Positions 1 to 6,694 are shown, counted from the first letter of the stretch. The stretch is 8,486 nt of DNA from Flavobacteriaceae bacterium UBA3440 (GCA_002378585.1 DFSJ01000135.1:499-8984); one strand, 5' to 3'. Numbers and translations are program-made. Notes: a model not told the origin generated them from the sequence alone.

Positions 1-338
1 ATTTTTTCGGCGATAAGTTGTCTCGGCAAATAAGTGCCTAATGCGTCATCAAATACCACCGTAACCACAGACAGTCCAAACTTGGACACAGAACGTATTT
101 CGTGTACACCTGGAAGATTGGCCATTTCGAGTTCAACCGGATAGGTCAGGTACCGTTCCACGTCCTCCGTGGACAAGCTTCGGGATGTCGTAATGATTTG
201 AACTTGATTGTTGGTGATATCCGGTACAGCGCCAACTGAAAGTTGACTCAGGGCGTATAACCCGTAAAACGCCATAATGGCGGTGCCTAACAAAACCACT
301 AACTTGTGGTTCAGGGCATAGCGAATGATTTGGTCCAT
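1..338 (-). CDS. Heavy-metal efflux RND permease (CusA/CzcA family), N-terminal part
   Basis: The first 112 codons of a gene that continues beyond the left edge of the window. The protein begins MDQIIRYALNHKLVVLLG, has a hydrophobic helix at about residues 13-31 (the first transmembrane segment of RND pumps), and then the signature AVPDITNNQVQ (residues 37-47), a stretch typical of the heavy-metal RND branch at the start of the periplasmic porter domain. The text around residues 66-97 (YPVELEMANLPGV, then KFGLSVVTVVF) also matches that branch. Family members are inner-membrane, proton-driven pumps of about 1000 residues or more that export copper, silver, zinc, cobalt or cadmium through a CusBC-like adaptor and outer-membrane channel. 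Metal specificity cannot be read from this fragment. The ATG at 336-338 was chosen because the family starts about here and a GGAA-type purine run lies just upstream. Confidence 0.9.
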   Translation of the reverse strand, partial: MDQIIRYALNHKLVVLLGTAIMAFYGLYALSQLSVGAVPDITNNQVQIITTSRSLSTEDVERYLTYPVELEMANLPGVHEIRSVSKFGLSVVTVVFDDALGTYLPRQLIAEK

Positions 339-351
339 AGTCGTATTCCTA

Positions 352-359
352 CAAATATA
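352..359 (-). promoter_or_regulatory. Possible -7 box of the RND pump gene
   Basis: On the minus strand this reads TATATTTG, matching the Bacteroidota -7 consensus TAnnTTTG. It lies 13 bases before the pump start codon, so the transcript leader would be only a few bases long. No convincing -33 TTG element sits at the expected distance upstream, so confidence is low. Confidence 0.35.
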
Positions 360-372
360 ACAAACACCTTCC

Positions 373-387
373 TAGGGAATTACCCTA
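373..387. promoter_or_regulatory. Small inverted repeat upstream of the RND pump
   Basis: A perfect 5-bp dyad, TAGGG-AATTA-CCCTA, lies in the 89-base gap between the carbonic anhydrase gene and the RND pump gene. It is 13 bases upstream of the putative -7 box, which would place it over the -33 region of that promoter, so it could be an operator. It has no T-run and is too weak for an intrinsic terminator. A dyad this short can occur by chance. Confidence 0.2.
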
Positions 388-427
388 CAGCGTGATTGTA
401 ATTTAGACCAAGAACAAATAATGTGGT

Positions 428-1054
428 TTAATCCAAATGGTAGATCTCCATGATGTTTTCCAGGATGCGTTCAAAATCAATGCCCAAATCGATCAGTCTA
501 CCGGTATGTACATCAAACACCCAACCGTATACTTTTAATCCGCGTTCTCTGTAGGCCTTTTGAACGGCTGCTGTTTTGATCAGATTGACGCATTGTTCCT
601 GAACATTGAGTTCTACCAGTCTTTTGTAGCGGTCTTGTTCGTGTTCAATGTTATTGAGTTCGTGTTTGTGGATTCGATACACATCTCGAATATTGCGCAA
701 CCAAGGGTTAAGTATTCCCATGTCTGCAGATTGCATAGCTGCTTGCACACCCCCACAACCGTAGTGTCCACAAACCACTATCTTACTCACTTTTAAATAC
801 TTAACTGCGTAGTTGATCACAGACATCGCATTCAGGTCAATGGAAATCACCATATTGGCGATGTTTCTGTGGACAAAAATCTCTCCCGGCTCAGCACCCA
901 TCAATTCTTCGGCAGATACCCGAGAATCTGAGCAACCTATGTACAGCAAATCAGGATTTTGACCAGAACCTAATCGATCAAAGTATCCAGGTTCTCCCTG
1001 TAATTTTTGTTCGATCCATGCTTGATTATTTTTAAAAACGGTAGATATATCCAT
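428..1054 (-). CDS. Beta-class carbonic anhydrase
   Basis: A 208-residue protein of normal length for a bacterial beta-carbonic anhydrase (Can/CynT type), which interconverts CO2 and bicarbonate in the cytoplasm using zinc. The metal site is complete: C41 with the D43-R45 dyad in GCSDSR, then H97 and C100 in GHYGCGG. HRNIAN at residues 62-67 is also conserved. Compared with the Haemophilus influenzae enzyme, the positions of the non-catalytic bicarbonate pocket differ: Trp39 is Tyr38 here and Tyr181 is Phe180, while the Arg64 equivalent (R63) is kept. The start is the only ATG that fits the family N-terminus. The gene is divergent from the TetR gene and lies upstream of the RND pump gene on the same strand, with an 89-base gap that argues against tight co-translation. 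A likely role is supplying bicarbonate for carboxylation reactions. Confidence 0.95.
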   Translation of the reverse strand: MDISTVFKNNQAWIEQKLQGEPGYFDRLGSGQNPDLLYIGCSDSRVSAEELMGAEPGEIFVHRNIANMVISIDLNAMSVINYAVKYLKVSKIVVCGHYGCGGVQAAMQSADMGILNPWLRNIRDVYRIHKHELNNIEHEQDRYKRLVELNVQEQCVNLIKTAAVQKAYRERGLKVYGWVFDVHTGRLIDLGIDFERILENIMEIYHLD

Positions 1055-1133
1055 AGGGTAGGTACTTGCGGTAAAGAAACAAAAAATAACGAATTATTGT
1101 GATAGCTCAGGGTGAATAGAACTCATTTTATGT

Positions 1134-1141
1134 TACTTTTG
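1134..1141 (+). promoter_or_regulatory. Probable -7 box for the TetR-ABC1 kinase unit
   Basis: TACTTTTG fits TAnnTTTG exactly and lies 29 bases before the TetR start codon, a normal distance in Bacteroidota. The upstream -33 element is not clear at the expected spacing. The divergent carbonic anhydrase gene shares this 116-base intergenic region. Its own strand has only an off-by-one match to the -7 box (TA plus six T plus G, around 1080-1088), which I do not call. Confidence 0.45.
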
Positions 1142-1149
1142 TATAGCAT

Positions 1150-1171
1150 TTAAACAAAAACATTAAACAAA
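1150..1171 (+). repeat. Two direct copies of TTAAACAAA before the TetR gene
   Basis: TTAAACAAA occurs at 1150-1158 and again at 1163-1171, 13 bases apart start to start. The second copy runs into the A of the start codon. The same 9-mer forms the outer end of both arms of the palindrome at 7187-7220. The copies lie downstream of the proposed -7 box, in the untranslated leader. They could be regulator half-sites for autoregulation or simply an A-rich translation enhancer of the kind common in this phylum. Confidence 0.35.
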
Positions 1172-1833
1172 TGGCGGCTACCAAATCCAAAAAATCAGCA
1201 CCTTCAGCTCAGGATCTAATTTCTGCATACATGCACGCCCAACTAGATGGTTCAAAACCGTGCACCAATGTGTATCAGTTTTGTCAAATTGCTGGATGTA
1301 GTGAGGCAGACTTTTACGCACAATTCAGCGATCTAGCCCATCTAAAATCGTCGATTTGGGAGGCATTTATGGGACAAGCCAGTGATTTGGTAGCGCAAAG
1401 CTCTGATTTTCAGCAAGCGCCAGCTCAAGAAAAAGCATTAAGTCTGTTATTTACCCTGTTTGAGGTGATGACAGCCAACAGAACGTACATCCTCCACAGT
1501 GCGGAAGCATTTAAGTCCGACCTTGCTTCTTGGGGGGACCTCAAAGGATTTAGAACGCAATACAAAGCGTGGGCCAAAGAACATCTTTCCAGAACTCAGC
1601 AGGGACCTAAAGCAATCGCTCAACTTCAAAGTGCGGGTACTGAAGAAGCCTTTTGGATTCAGTTTATGCTCTTATTCCAATATTGGGTCAAGGATCGTTC
1701 CAAAGGATTTGAAAAAACAGACATATTGATTGAAAAATCAACGGCCACTTTTTTTGAGTTATTCATGGATCGACCCAACAGTAACTTATTTGACCTAGGC
1801 AAATACCTCATCAAGGACTTCATAGCTCATTAA
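1171..1833 (+). CDS. TetR-like transcriptional regulator
   Basis: A 220-residue protein. Residues about 32-66 (from TNVYQFCQIAGCSEADFYAQ through the following helix) have the spacing of a TetR helix-turn-helix, where helix two, a G-[CV]-S turn and an aromatic F/Y recognition helix end in YxxF. The lysine-rich start (KSKKS) precedes it. The remaining roughly 150 residues are helical and contain many aromatics, as in a TetR ligand/dimer domain, but I do not recognise the ligand. The gene ends 3 bases before the ABC1 kinase gene, so the two form a transcription unit and the protein probably controls it. The helix-turn-helix is somewhat divergent, so it might have lost specific DNA binding or act as a kinase partner instead. 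The start has an A-rich leader and no Shine-Dalgarno site. Confidence 0.75.
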   Translation: MAATKSKKSAPSAQDLISAYMHAQLDGSKPCTNVYQFCQIAGCSEADFYAQFSDLAHLKSSIWEAFMGQASDLVAQSSDFQQAPAQEKALSLLFTLFEVMTANRTYILHSAEAFKSDLASWGDLKGFRTQYKAWAKEHLSRTQQGPKAIAQLQSAGTEEAFWIQFMLLFQYWVKDRSKGFEKTDILIEKSTATFFELFMDRPNSNLFDLGKYLIKDFIAH

Positions 1834-1836
1834 GCC

Positions 1837-3147
1837 ATGAAATCGATCAATTCTATCCCCACGTCAAAAATTGCACGTGCCAAGACCCTATTGAAGACGG
1901 GTGTCCAAGTTGGCGGAAACTATACAGTGCACTACACCAAAAAAATACTCGGACAAGACGTATCTCAAAATGACTTGGACAAAGAGAATGCTTCGGCTAT
2001 TTACGATGGTCTGAAAACGATGAAGGGAAGTGCCCTGAAGGTGGCCCAAATGTTGAGCATGGAAAAAAACATGCTCCCCGAAGCCTACTACGACCAGTTT
2101 TCCCTAGCTCAATTTTCCGTCCCTCCGCTCTCCTACCCCTTGGTACAAAAAAGCTTTAAGCGATCCATGGGGCAAAGCCCTGAAGTATTGTTTGATCGAT
2201 TTGAACGCGAAGCGGCGCATGCGGCTAGCATTGGCCAGGTGCATAAAGCCTACAAGGATGGTCATGCCTATGCGGTAAAAATTCAATACCCAGGAGTGGC
2301 CGAGAGTATTGTATCAGACCTTAAATTGGTTAAGCCTGTAGCGCTTAAGATGTTTAACATCAATGCCAAGGATTCAGAAAAATACTTTCAAGAGGTTCAA
2401 GACAAATTGTTAGAAGAGACTGACTACCAGCTGGAATTGGAACAAAGCCAAGCCATTGCTCAATCCTGTGCAGGATTGGACAACGTTCGTTTTCCTAGCT
2501 ACTATCGATCGCTTTCCAGTGATCGTATCCTAACCATGGATTGGATGGAAGGACAGCACATTCAAACATTTGCTAAAGCCCATAGAGGAACGGAGTTAGC
2601 GCATCGAGTGGGCCAGTCCCTTTGGGATTTCTATATGTATCAAATGCACTTATTGAAAAAAGTACATGCAGATCCACATCCGGGAAATTTCTTGGTAGAC
2701 GTCGAAAATAGGTTAGTGCCGATTGATTTTGGCTGCATGAAACAGGTACCTGAAAATTTCTACACCCCCTATTTTGCCCTAGCTACCGCTGAAGCCCAAA
2801 ATGACCGCGGCGTATTTGACGCCTTGCTTTGGGATTTGGAAATCTTAGTGCCGAGCGATGATCAAGCCACCATAAAATATGTTTCCGACCTTTTTCACGA
2901 ATTGCTTAGCTTATTCACACAACCGTTTCAACGAGATCAATTTGATTTTTCTAATCCAGATTTTTGGGAGGCAATTGGTGCGCTTAGCAAGCGTTTAAGC
3001 AGTGACCAAACCATCAGAAAAATGAATGGAAACAGAGGCTCCAAGCATTTCCTATACATCAATCGCACCTTTTACGGTTTGTATAATTTGTTGTTTGATC
3101 TAGGTGCTCGGGTTGACACTAAAAGTTTTGCCCGGTATATGAACTAG
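1837..3147 (+). CDS. ABC1/UbiB/AarF-family atypical protein kinase-like protein
   Basis: A 436-residue member of the ABC1 (ADCK/UbiB) family with all its hallmarks. These are a KxGQ-like motif in variant form, K68-V-A-Q71; an alanine-rich nucleotide loop AAHAASIGQVH at residues 126-136; the ATP-contacting lysine K148 in YAVKIQYPG; the EETDY segment at 193-197; the catalytic loop HADPHPGN with D279 and N284; and the metal-binding D297 of DFG. Proteobacterial UbiB has C-terminal membrane helices, but I see none here and the length is short, so the protein is probably cytosolic or peripheral. UbiB-like proteins support ubiquinone synthesis, yet Bacteroidota generally use menaquinone, so the role here is likely another one in quinone or isoprenoid lipid handling. 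The gene follows the TetR gene by 3 bases. Its TAG stop overlaps the stop of the convergent flavin reductase gene within one CTAG. Confidence 0.92.
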   Translation: MKSINSIPTSKIARAKTLLKTGVQVGGNYTVHYTKKILGQDVSQNDLDKENASAIYDGLKTMKGSALKVAQMLSMEKNMLPEAYYDQFSLAQFSVPPLSYPLVQKSFKRSMGQSPEVLFDRFEREAAHAASIGQVHKAYKDGHAYAVKIQYPGVAESIVSDLKLVKPVALKMFNINAKDSEKYFQEVQDKLLEETDYQLELEQSQAIAQSCAGLDNVRFPSYYRSLSSDRILTMDWMEGQHIQTFAKAHRGTELAHRVGQSLWDFYMYQMHLLKKVHADPHPGNFLVDVENRLVPIDFGCMKQVPENFYTPYFALATAEAQNDRGVFDALLWDLEILVPSDDQATIKYVSDLFHELLSLFTQPFQRDQFDFSNPDFWEAIGALSKRLSSDQTIRKMNGNRGSKHFLYINRTFYGLYNLLFDLGARVDTKSFARYMN

Positions 3148-3779
3148 ATTTTCTCATAGGGCATTCGTTGAACCAGTGCAGGTAAAGCATAGCCATCCAA
3201 TCCATTGATAGTCATGGTTTGTGCTTGATCGAGCTGAAGCCATCCGTCCGAAGCCACTACCTGGGAGTCCGCGTATAAGTGCTCTACTTGACCCACCACG
3301 AGGATAGTCCCATTTTCCTTGATTTCGTAGTGATTTAAGTATTTCATACCCATTTGAACCGGGGATTCGGCTACATAAGGTGCGGCAAATCCGTCCTTCA
3401 TTTCAGCACACAATCCAGTAGCCTCAAACTCTGAGACATCCTCTGGAAACTTTAAACTCGTTTGGTGAGCTGCTTCTAGAATAGGAAGATGAATATGGTT
3501 GATGGTGTATATACCTGTCGCTAATATATTGCTCCAGGTATGACGAGGTACGGTGGCCGGCCTGAGCAAGAATCCAAATACAGCTGGCTGGCTTCCCATA
3601 TGGATCACAGAACTAAAAACAGCCAGATTGTCCTGCCCTTTAGGGGATCTCGTTCCGATCAGGTTGGCAGATTTATACCCGGATGCAGAATTGATTAAAT
3701 GGATCCTGTATTTAGCATCCATCTGGGCTAGGTCATTGCTCGACCAGTGAATCTTCTCGGTCATAATGGGCATAGGCAT
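3144..3779 (-). CDS. Flavin reductase-like FMN-binding split-barrel protein
   Basis: A 211-residue protein with a flavin reductase-like (split-barrel FMN-binding) domain. After a short N-terminal segment come residues 51-73, where NLAVFSSV and GFLLRP form the typical flavin-contacting strand pair, followed by TWSNILATGIYTINH at 81-95, the usual helix and strand. Family members bind FMN or FAD and reduce flavin or a substrate with NAD(P)H. The exact substrate is not evident. The gene is the last of the five-gene minus-strand operon, and its first ATG lies 47 bases inside the end of the CarH-like gene. I chose this ATG because AGAAAAGG (3786-3793) lies 6 bases before it. A start at M6 (3762-3764) would still overlap by 32 bases and has no such site. 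In this operon it could supply reduced flavin to photolyase or reduce cobalamin, which is inference. Confidence 0.87.
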   Translation of the reverse strand: MPMPIMTEKIHWSSNDLAQMDAKYRIHLINSASGYKSANLIGTRSPKGQDNLAVFSSVIHMGSQPAVFGFLLRPATVPRHTWSNILATGIYTINHIHLPILEAAHQTSLKFPEDVSEFEATGLCAEMKDGFAAPYVAESPVQMGMKYLNHYEIKENGTILVVGQVEHLYADSQVVASDGWLQLDQAQTMTINGLDGYALPALVQRMPYEKI

Positions 3780-4686
3780 TTAAGGCCTTTTCTAAATCAT
3801 TTACCTGTCCCACATAGCGCACTTGGGGATGAGTGAGTACGGAAGGGATTTCTTGAACAATGTCTCCAGAAATCCACAATTGTCTTTGTGGTTGATTGAG
3901 TAAGACTTCGCTGAGCTGCGCAAAATACTGTGCCGTGCTGGAGGGTCGCATACTGTGCGACATGTGCGTGTAATAAATGACTTCTTTGGGAAGCGCATTA
4001 AATTTGGCCAGTGCAGATACAGGTACCGAAGGACCGAGCATAACGGATTGAACACCCTTGGCCAGCGCGAGATAGTAGGCAAAATACAAGCCGATCTCAT
4101 GGATCTCATTTTCTGGCAAAAAGAAAAATACCAGTACCGAGGTGGTTTTTGATTTTTTTCCTTCAAGCGGAGCCAGTTGAAGCAGCAGACGCTCCTTGAT
4201 CAATTGAACCACAAAGTGTTCTTGGGTGATATCTACCGTGTTGGTCTGCCACAGTGTTCCTATTTTCTGTAATAGAGGAACAAAGTATTGGCTAAATACC
4301 ACAGAAAATGAATGCTGTTGGAGCAACTCTTCATAAAGCTCCAGGAACCTGATGCGGTCGTAGCCGATACAGCTCAGCATCAGTTCATCTATGTAATAAT
4401 CTTCGGGGTGTTTTTCCGTTACCTCTTTGTGCACCCACTCAAAAACCTGTTGCTGAGAGGCCTCGGCAATTTTGGAAATCTTATGTCCATGCTGCAACAA
4501 AAATCGTACGTTGAGCAATTTTTGAAGTTGTGACAAATCGTACTGACGCAGATTGGTGTCTGTGCGCTCTGGGGTTAACAAGCCATAGCGTTTTTCCCAC
4601 ATCCTCAAGGCCGGGGTTTTTATGCCAGAGATGGAGGAAAGGTCCCCAATGGTGAAACGCACTAATGTGTAATCGATTAACGACAT
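3733..4686 (-). CDS. CarH/LitR-type MerR regulator with B12-binding photosensor domain
   Basis: A 317-residue three-part protein. Residues 9-76 are a MerR winged helix-turn-helix (TIGDLSSISGIKTPALRMWE, then YGLLTPERT). Residues about 85-172 are the four-helix cobalamin cap, with W146 followed after nine residues by E156-H157, the W-x9-EH signature of CarH. Residues about 182-300 are the Rossmann B12-binding domain with E194-x-H196-x-x-G199, where H196 would be the lower cobalt ligand, and LGPSVP at 217-222. In Thermus CarH, adenosylcobalamin drives a DNA-binding tetramer in the dark, and light breaks the Co-C bond and releases DNA. The residue after the cap tryptophan is Q147, whereas Thermus CarH has the upper ligand His132 there. 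The gene starts 5 bases after the photolyase stop with no Shine-Dalgarno site, implying translational coupling. It probably autoregulates this operon through the palindrome at 7187-7220. Confidence 0.93.
   Translation of the reverse strand: MSLIDYTLVRFTIGDLSSISGIKTPALRMWEKRYGLLTPERTDTNLRQYDLSQLQKLLNVRFLLQHGHKISKIAEASQQQVFEWVHKEVTEKHPEDYYIDELMLSCIGYDRIRFLELYEELLQQHSFSVVFSQYFVPLLQKIGTLWQTNTVDITQEHFVVQLIKERLLLQLAPLEGKKSKTTSVLVFFFLPENEIHEIGLYFAYYLALAKGVQSVMLGPSVPVSALAKFNALPKEVIYYTHMSHSMRPSSTAQYFAQLSEVLLNQPQRQLWISGDIVQEIPSVLTHPQVRYVGQVNDLEKALNAYAHYDREDSLVEQ
3786..3793 (-). promoter_or_regulatory. Shine-Dalgarno-like site deciding the flavin reductase start
   Basis: On the minus strand this reads AGAAAAGG and is followed 6 bases later by the ATG at 3777-3779. 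It lies inside the coding sequence of the CarH-like gene. It supports the outermost of three closely spaced in-frame ATGs as the start. Confidence 0.45.
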
Positions 4687-4691
4687 AAGAA

Positions 4692-5999
4692 TTAATTTAA
4701 AATAGATGCTGCAGCCTTGTGTGCTTGCAGAAAACGTTCGCGGGCCATTTTGTGGTCTACGATAGGCTTAGGGTACGTGAATTCCTGATATTCAGGCACC
4801 CATCGGCGGATGTATTTATGGTCTTGATCAAATTTCTTAATCTGTTCTTCGGGATTGAAAATTCTAAAATAGGGAGCTGCATCAATGCCGCTTCCGGCTA
4901 CCCATTGCCAATTTCCCACATTGCTGGACAATTCAAAATCAAAGAGTTTTTGGGCAAAATAGGCCTCTCCCCAACGCCAATCAATCAATAAATGTTTGAC
5001 CAGAAAACTCCCGACCAACATACGCACTCTGTTGTGCATAAATCCGGTAGCATTGAGTTCCCTCATACCTGCATCTACTAGTGGATAACCTGTTTTTCCT
5101 TGACACCATGCCGTGAATTCCTCTTGATTGTTGCGCCAGGCGATGCGATCAAAAACTGGTTTGTACGAATTTTGCACTGTATGGGGGAAATGCCACAAAA
5201 GCATCATCATAAACTCCCGCCAAATCAATTCTTTGAGGTAGGTGTTTTCCTCACTCACTAGCGCCTTGCGCACCAAGGAACGTACACTAATCGTGCCAAA
5301 CCTAAGATGAACTCCTACTTTAGTGGTAGCATCGAGGAATGGGAAGTTTCTGGTTTGCGCATAATCGGCAATTCGTTGGTCTTCAGTAAGTGCTTGGGGT
5401 GCTTGAATGATCGAGGAAGTAAATCCCATTTGTGCCAAATCGACCATCTGCTTTTTTAAACGCAAACCTTGGTGTAGGTTTTCTTCACTTGGATATCTCG
5501 TGGGTGTTTTGTGGTCCATTTTAGCTAGCCACGCTTTGCTAAATGGCGTGTAGACTAAATAGGGCGTTCCATCGGATTTGACCACCTGTTGGGGCTCAAA
5601 AATTACCTGGTCCTGGTGGGTGTGGAAGGCAATTCCTTTTGCTTCAGCCCATCGGGCTATTTTTTCATCTCTTTGGCGTGCATAGGGCTCATAATCTCTG
5701 TTGGTGTGTATTTCCCCTACCAAATAGGTGGAGGAAAGCTCTTCAAAAACAGTTTCTACAGCGCCGTAAAACACCTGAATACCCGTGCCCATTTCGAACC
5801 ATTGGGCATCCATTCTATTTAATTGGGACCAAATAAATCCAACTCTGTGGTCGTCTTTGGGTAATTCATCGAGAATACAGGGGTCAAAAATAAAAATAGG
5901 CATCACCCGTTTGCCACTGCTTAAGGCACGAAAAAGACCGTGGTTGTCTTCCAACCTCAAATCTCTTCGAAACCAAAACAGGGCAATAGACTCTTTCAT
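4692..5999 (-). CDS. phrB: Class I deoxyribodipyrimidine (CPD) photolyase
   Basis: A 435-residue photolyase/cryptochrome family protein that uses light to split UV-induced pyrimidine dimers. The N-terminal alpha/beta antenna domain (IALFWFRRDLRLEDN, then TNRDYEPYARQRDE at 99-112) resembles folate-binding class I enzymes. In the FAD domain the electron-transfer tryptophans corresponding to E. coli W306, W359 and W382 are W288, W341 and W364. The Asn near flavin N5 (N378) is N360. Substrate residues W277, W384, M345 and E274 correspond to W260, W366, M327 and E257. This full set favours a working CPD photolyase over a signalling cryptochrome. An upstream ATG would add 20 residues but lies inside the SDR gene. 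The chosen start forms TAATG with the SDR stop and gives the canonical N-terminus. It is the third gene of the operon, directly before its likely light-sensing regulator. Confidence 0.95.
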   Translation of the reverse strand: MKESIALFWFRRDLRLEDNHGLFRALSSGKRVMPIFIFDPCILDELPKDDHRVGFIWSQLNRMDAQWFEMGTGIQVFYGAVETVFEELSSTYLVGEIHTNRDYEPYARQRDEKIARWAEAKGIAFHTHQDQVIFEPQQVVKSDGTPYLVYTPFSKAWLAKMDHKTPTRYPSEENLHQGLRLKKQMVDLAQMGFTSSIIQAPQALTEDQRIADYAQTRNFPFLDATTKVGVHLRFGTISVRSLVRKALVSEENTYLKELIWREFMMMLLWHFPHTVQNSYKPVFDRIAWRNNQEEFTAWCQGKTGYPLVDAGMRELNATGFMHNRVRMLVGSFLVKHLLIDWRWGEAYFAQKLFDFELSSNVGNWQWVAGSGIDAAPYFRIFNPEEQIKKFDQDHKYIRRWVPEYQEFTYPKPIVDHKMARERFLQAHKAAASILN

Positions 6000-6694
6000 T
6001 ATCCTAGATTTAAGCGAGACATTCCTCCATCCACTCCTAGCACTTGACCTGTGGTCCAAGAAGCCTGATCGCTGAGTAAAAAAGCGGCGGTTTGGGCGAT
6101 TTGATCGGCCGTACCCACTGATTTTAGCGGATGCCTAAGCGCTGCATTTTCCATTTTCTGTTCGTTGTTGAGGAACTTATTGGCCAGTGGAGTGTCGGTC
6201 AAAGAGGGAGCAACAACGTTAACCCGTATTTTGGGTGCCAATTCCGCGGCTAGTGCTCTAGCAAAACCTTCAACAGCCCCTTTGGCCGCAGCGACGGATG
6301 TGTGAAAGGGCATTCCCACAGAGACGGCTACCGTACTAAACAAAACGATACTCGCGGCCTCGGACTTCTTGAGTTTGGGTAAGACACTTTGCAATACGCG
6401 CACCATAGCCAAGAAATTCACTTCCATATCCTGGGCAAATGTCTCCGGTTTCAATCCAGAGAAAGGTCTTAGGTTAATACTGCCTGGTGCGTAGACAAAC
6501 CCATCTAAATGTTCGGGTAATTGAGTTACATCCAATTGGTCAGCACACGCGTCAAATGCGATATGAGTACATCGCACATCGCTCAGTGCCTCAGAAGATC
6601 TCGAGGCAACCCAAACACGGTGTTCTTGGGCCAACAGTTTAACTAGAGCCAATCCAATTCCTGAACTTCCTCCTACAATGAATATGTTTTTCAT
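5999..6694 (-). CDS. Short-chain dehydrogenase/reductase-like protein without the catalytic tyrosine
   Basis: A 231-residue Rossmann-fold protein of the classical SDR size. The cofactor loop VGGSSGIG (residues 7-14) and the C-terminal VDGGMSRL (221-228) are intact, as is APSLTDTPLA at 162-171. The active site is unusual. The lysine of YxxxK is K138 in HTSVAAAKGAVEG, but the tyrosine position is V134. The usual NNAG is YAPG (68-71), and the serine region reads FSTVAV, with S120/T121. I recall this pattern from a conserved SDR branch, so it is probably not a random mutation. The protein likely binds NAD(P)H but may lack ordinary alcohol/ketone activity. Sepiapterin reductase is also an SDR, yet the missing tyrosine speaks against that role. 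The gene starts in an ATGA overlap with the SRPBCC gene and ends in a TAATG overlap with the photolyase gene. Confidence 0.88.
   Translation of the reverse strand: MKNIFIVGGSSGIGLALVKLLAQEHRVWVASRSSEALSDVRCTHIAFDACADQLDVTQLPEHLDGFVYAPGSINLRPFSGLKPETFAQDMEVNFLAMVRVLQSVLPKLKKSEAASIVLFSTVAVSVGMPFHTSVAAAKGAVEGFARALAAELAPKIRVNVVAPSLTDTPLANKFLNNEQKMENAALRHPLKSVGTADQIAQTAAFLLSDQASWTTGQVLGVDGGMSRLNLG

Noticed and set aside
373..387. Intrinsic terminator after the carbonic anhydrase gene
   Set aside because: The stem is only 5 bp with a 5-base A/T loop and no T-run follows on the minus strand. At most it is a small operator-like dyad.
560..796. Plus-strand open frame opposite the carbonic anhydrase gene
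   Set aside because: It is antisense to a gene with a full set of catalytic residues and its translation shows no recognisable domain.
1080..1088. Possible -7 box for the carbonic anhydrase gene on the minus strand
   Set aside because: It has six T instead of five between TA and G, so it misses the TAnnTTTG spacing by one, and no -33 element supports it.
3801..4166. A 121-codon minus-strand frame inside the CarH-like gene
   Set aside because: It is an out-of-frame shadow of a well-conserved B12-binding domain and its composition (Arg, Pro, Cys and Trp scattered) is not protein-like.
6000..6059. An in-frame extension giving the photolyase 20 extra N-terminal residues
   Set aside because: The extension lies wholly inside the SDR gene, has no family similarity (basic, polar residues), and the downstream ATG forms a TAATG junction and the canonical photolyase start.
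5999..6694. The SDR as sepiapterin reductase completing a tetrahydrobiopterin pathway with FolE and PTPS
   Set aside because: The catalytic tyrosine is missing and the protein belongs to a different-looking SDR branch. The idea is attractive by context but not supported by the active site.
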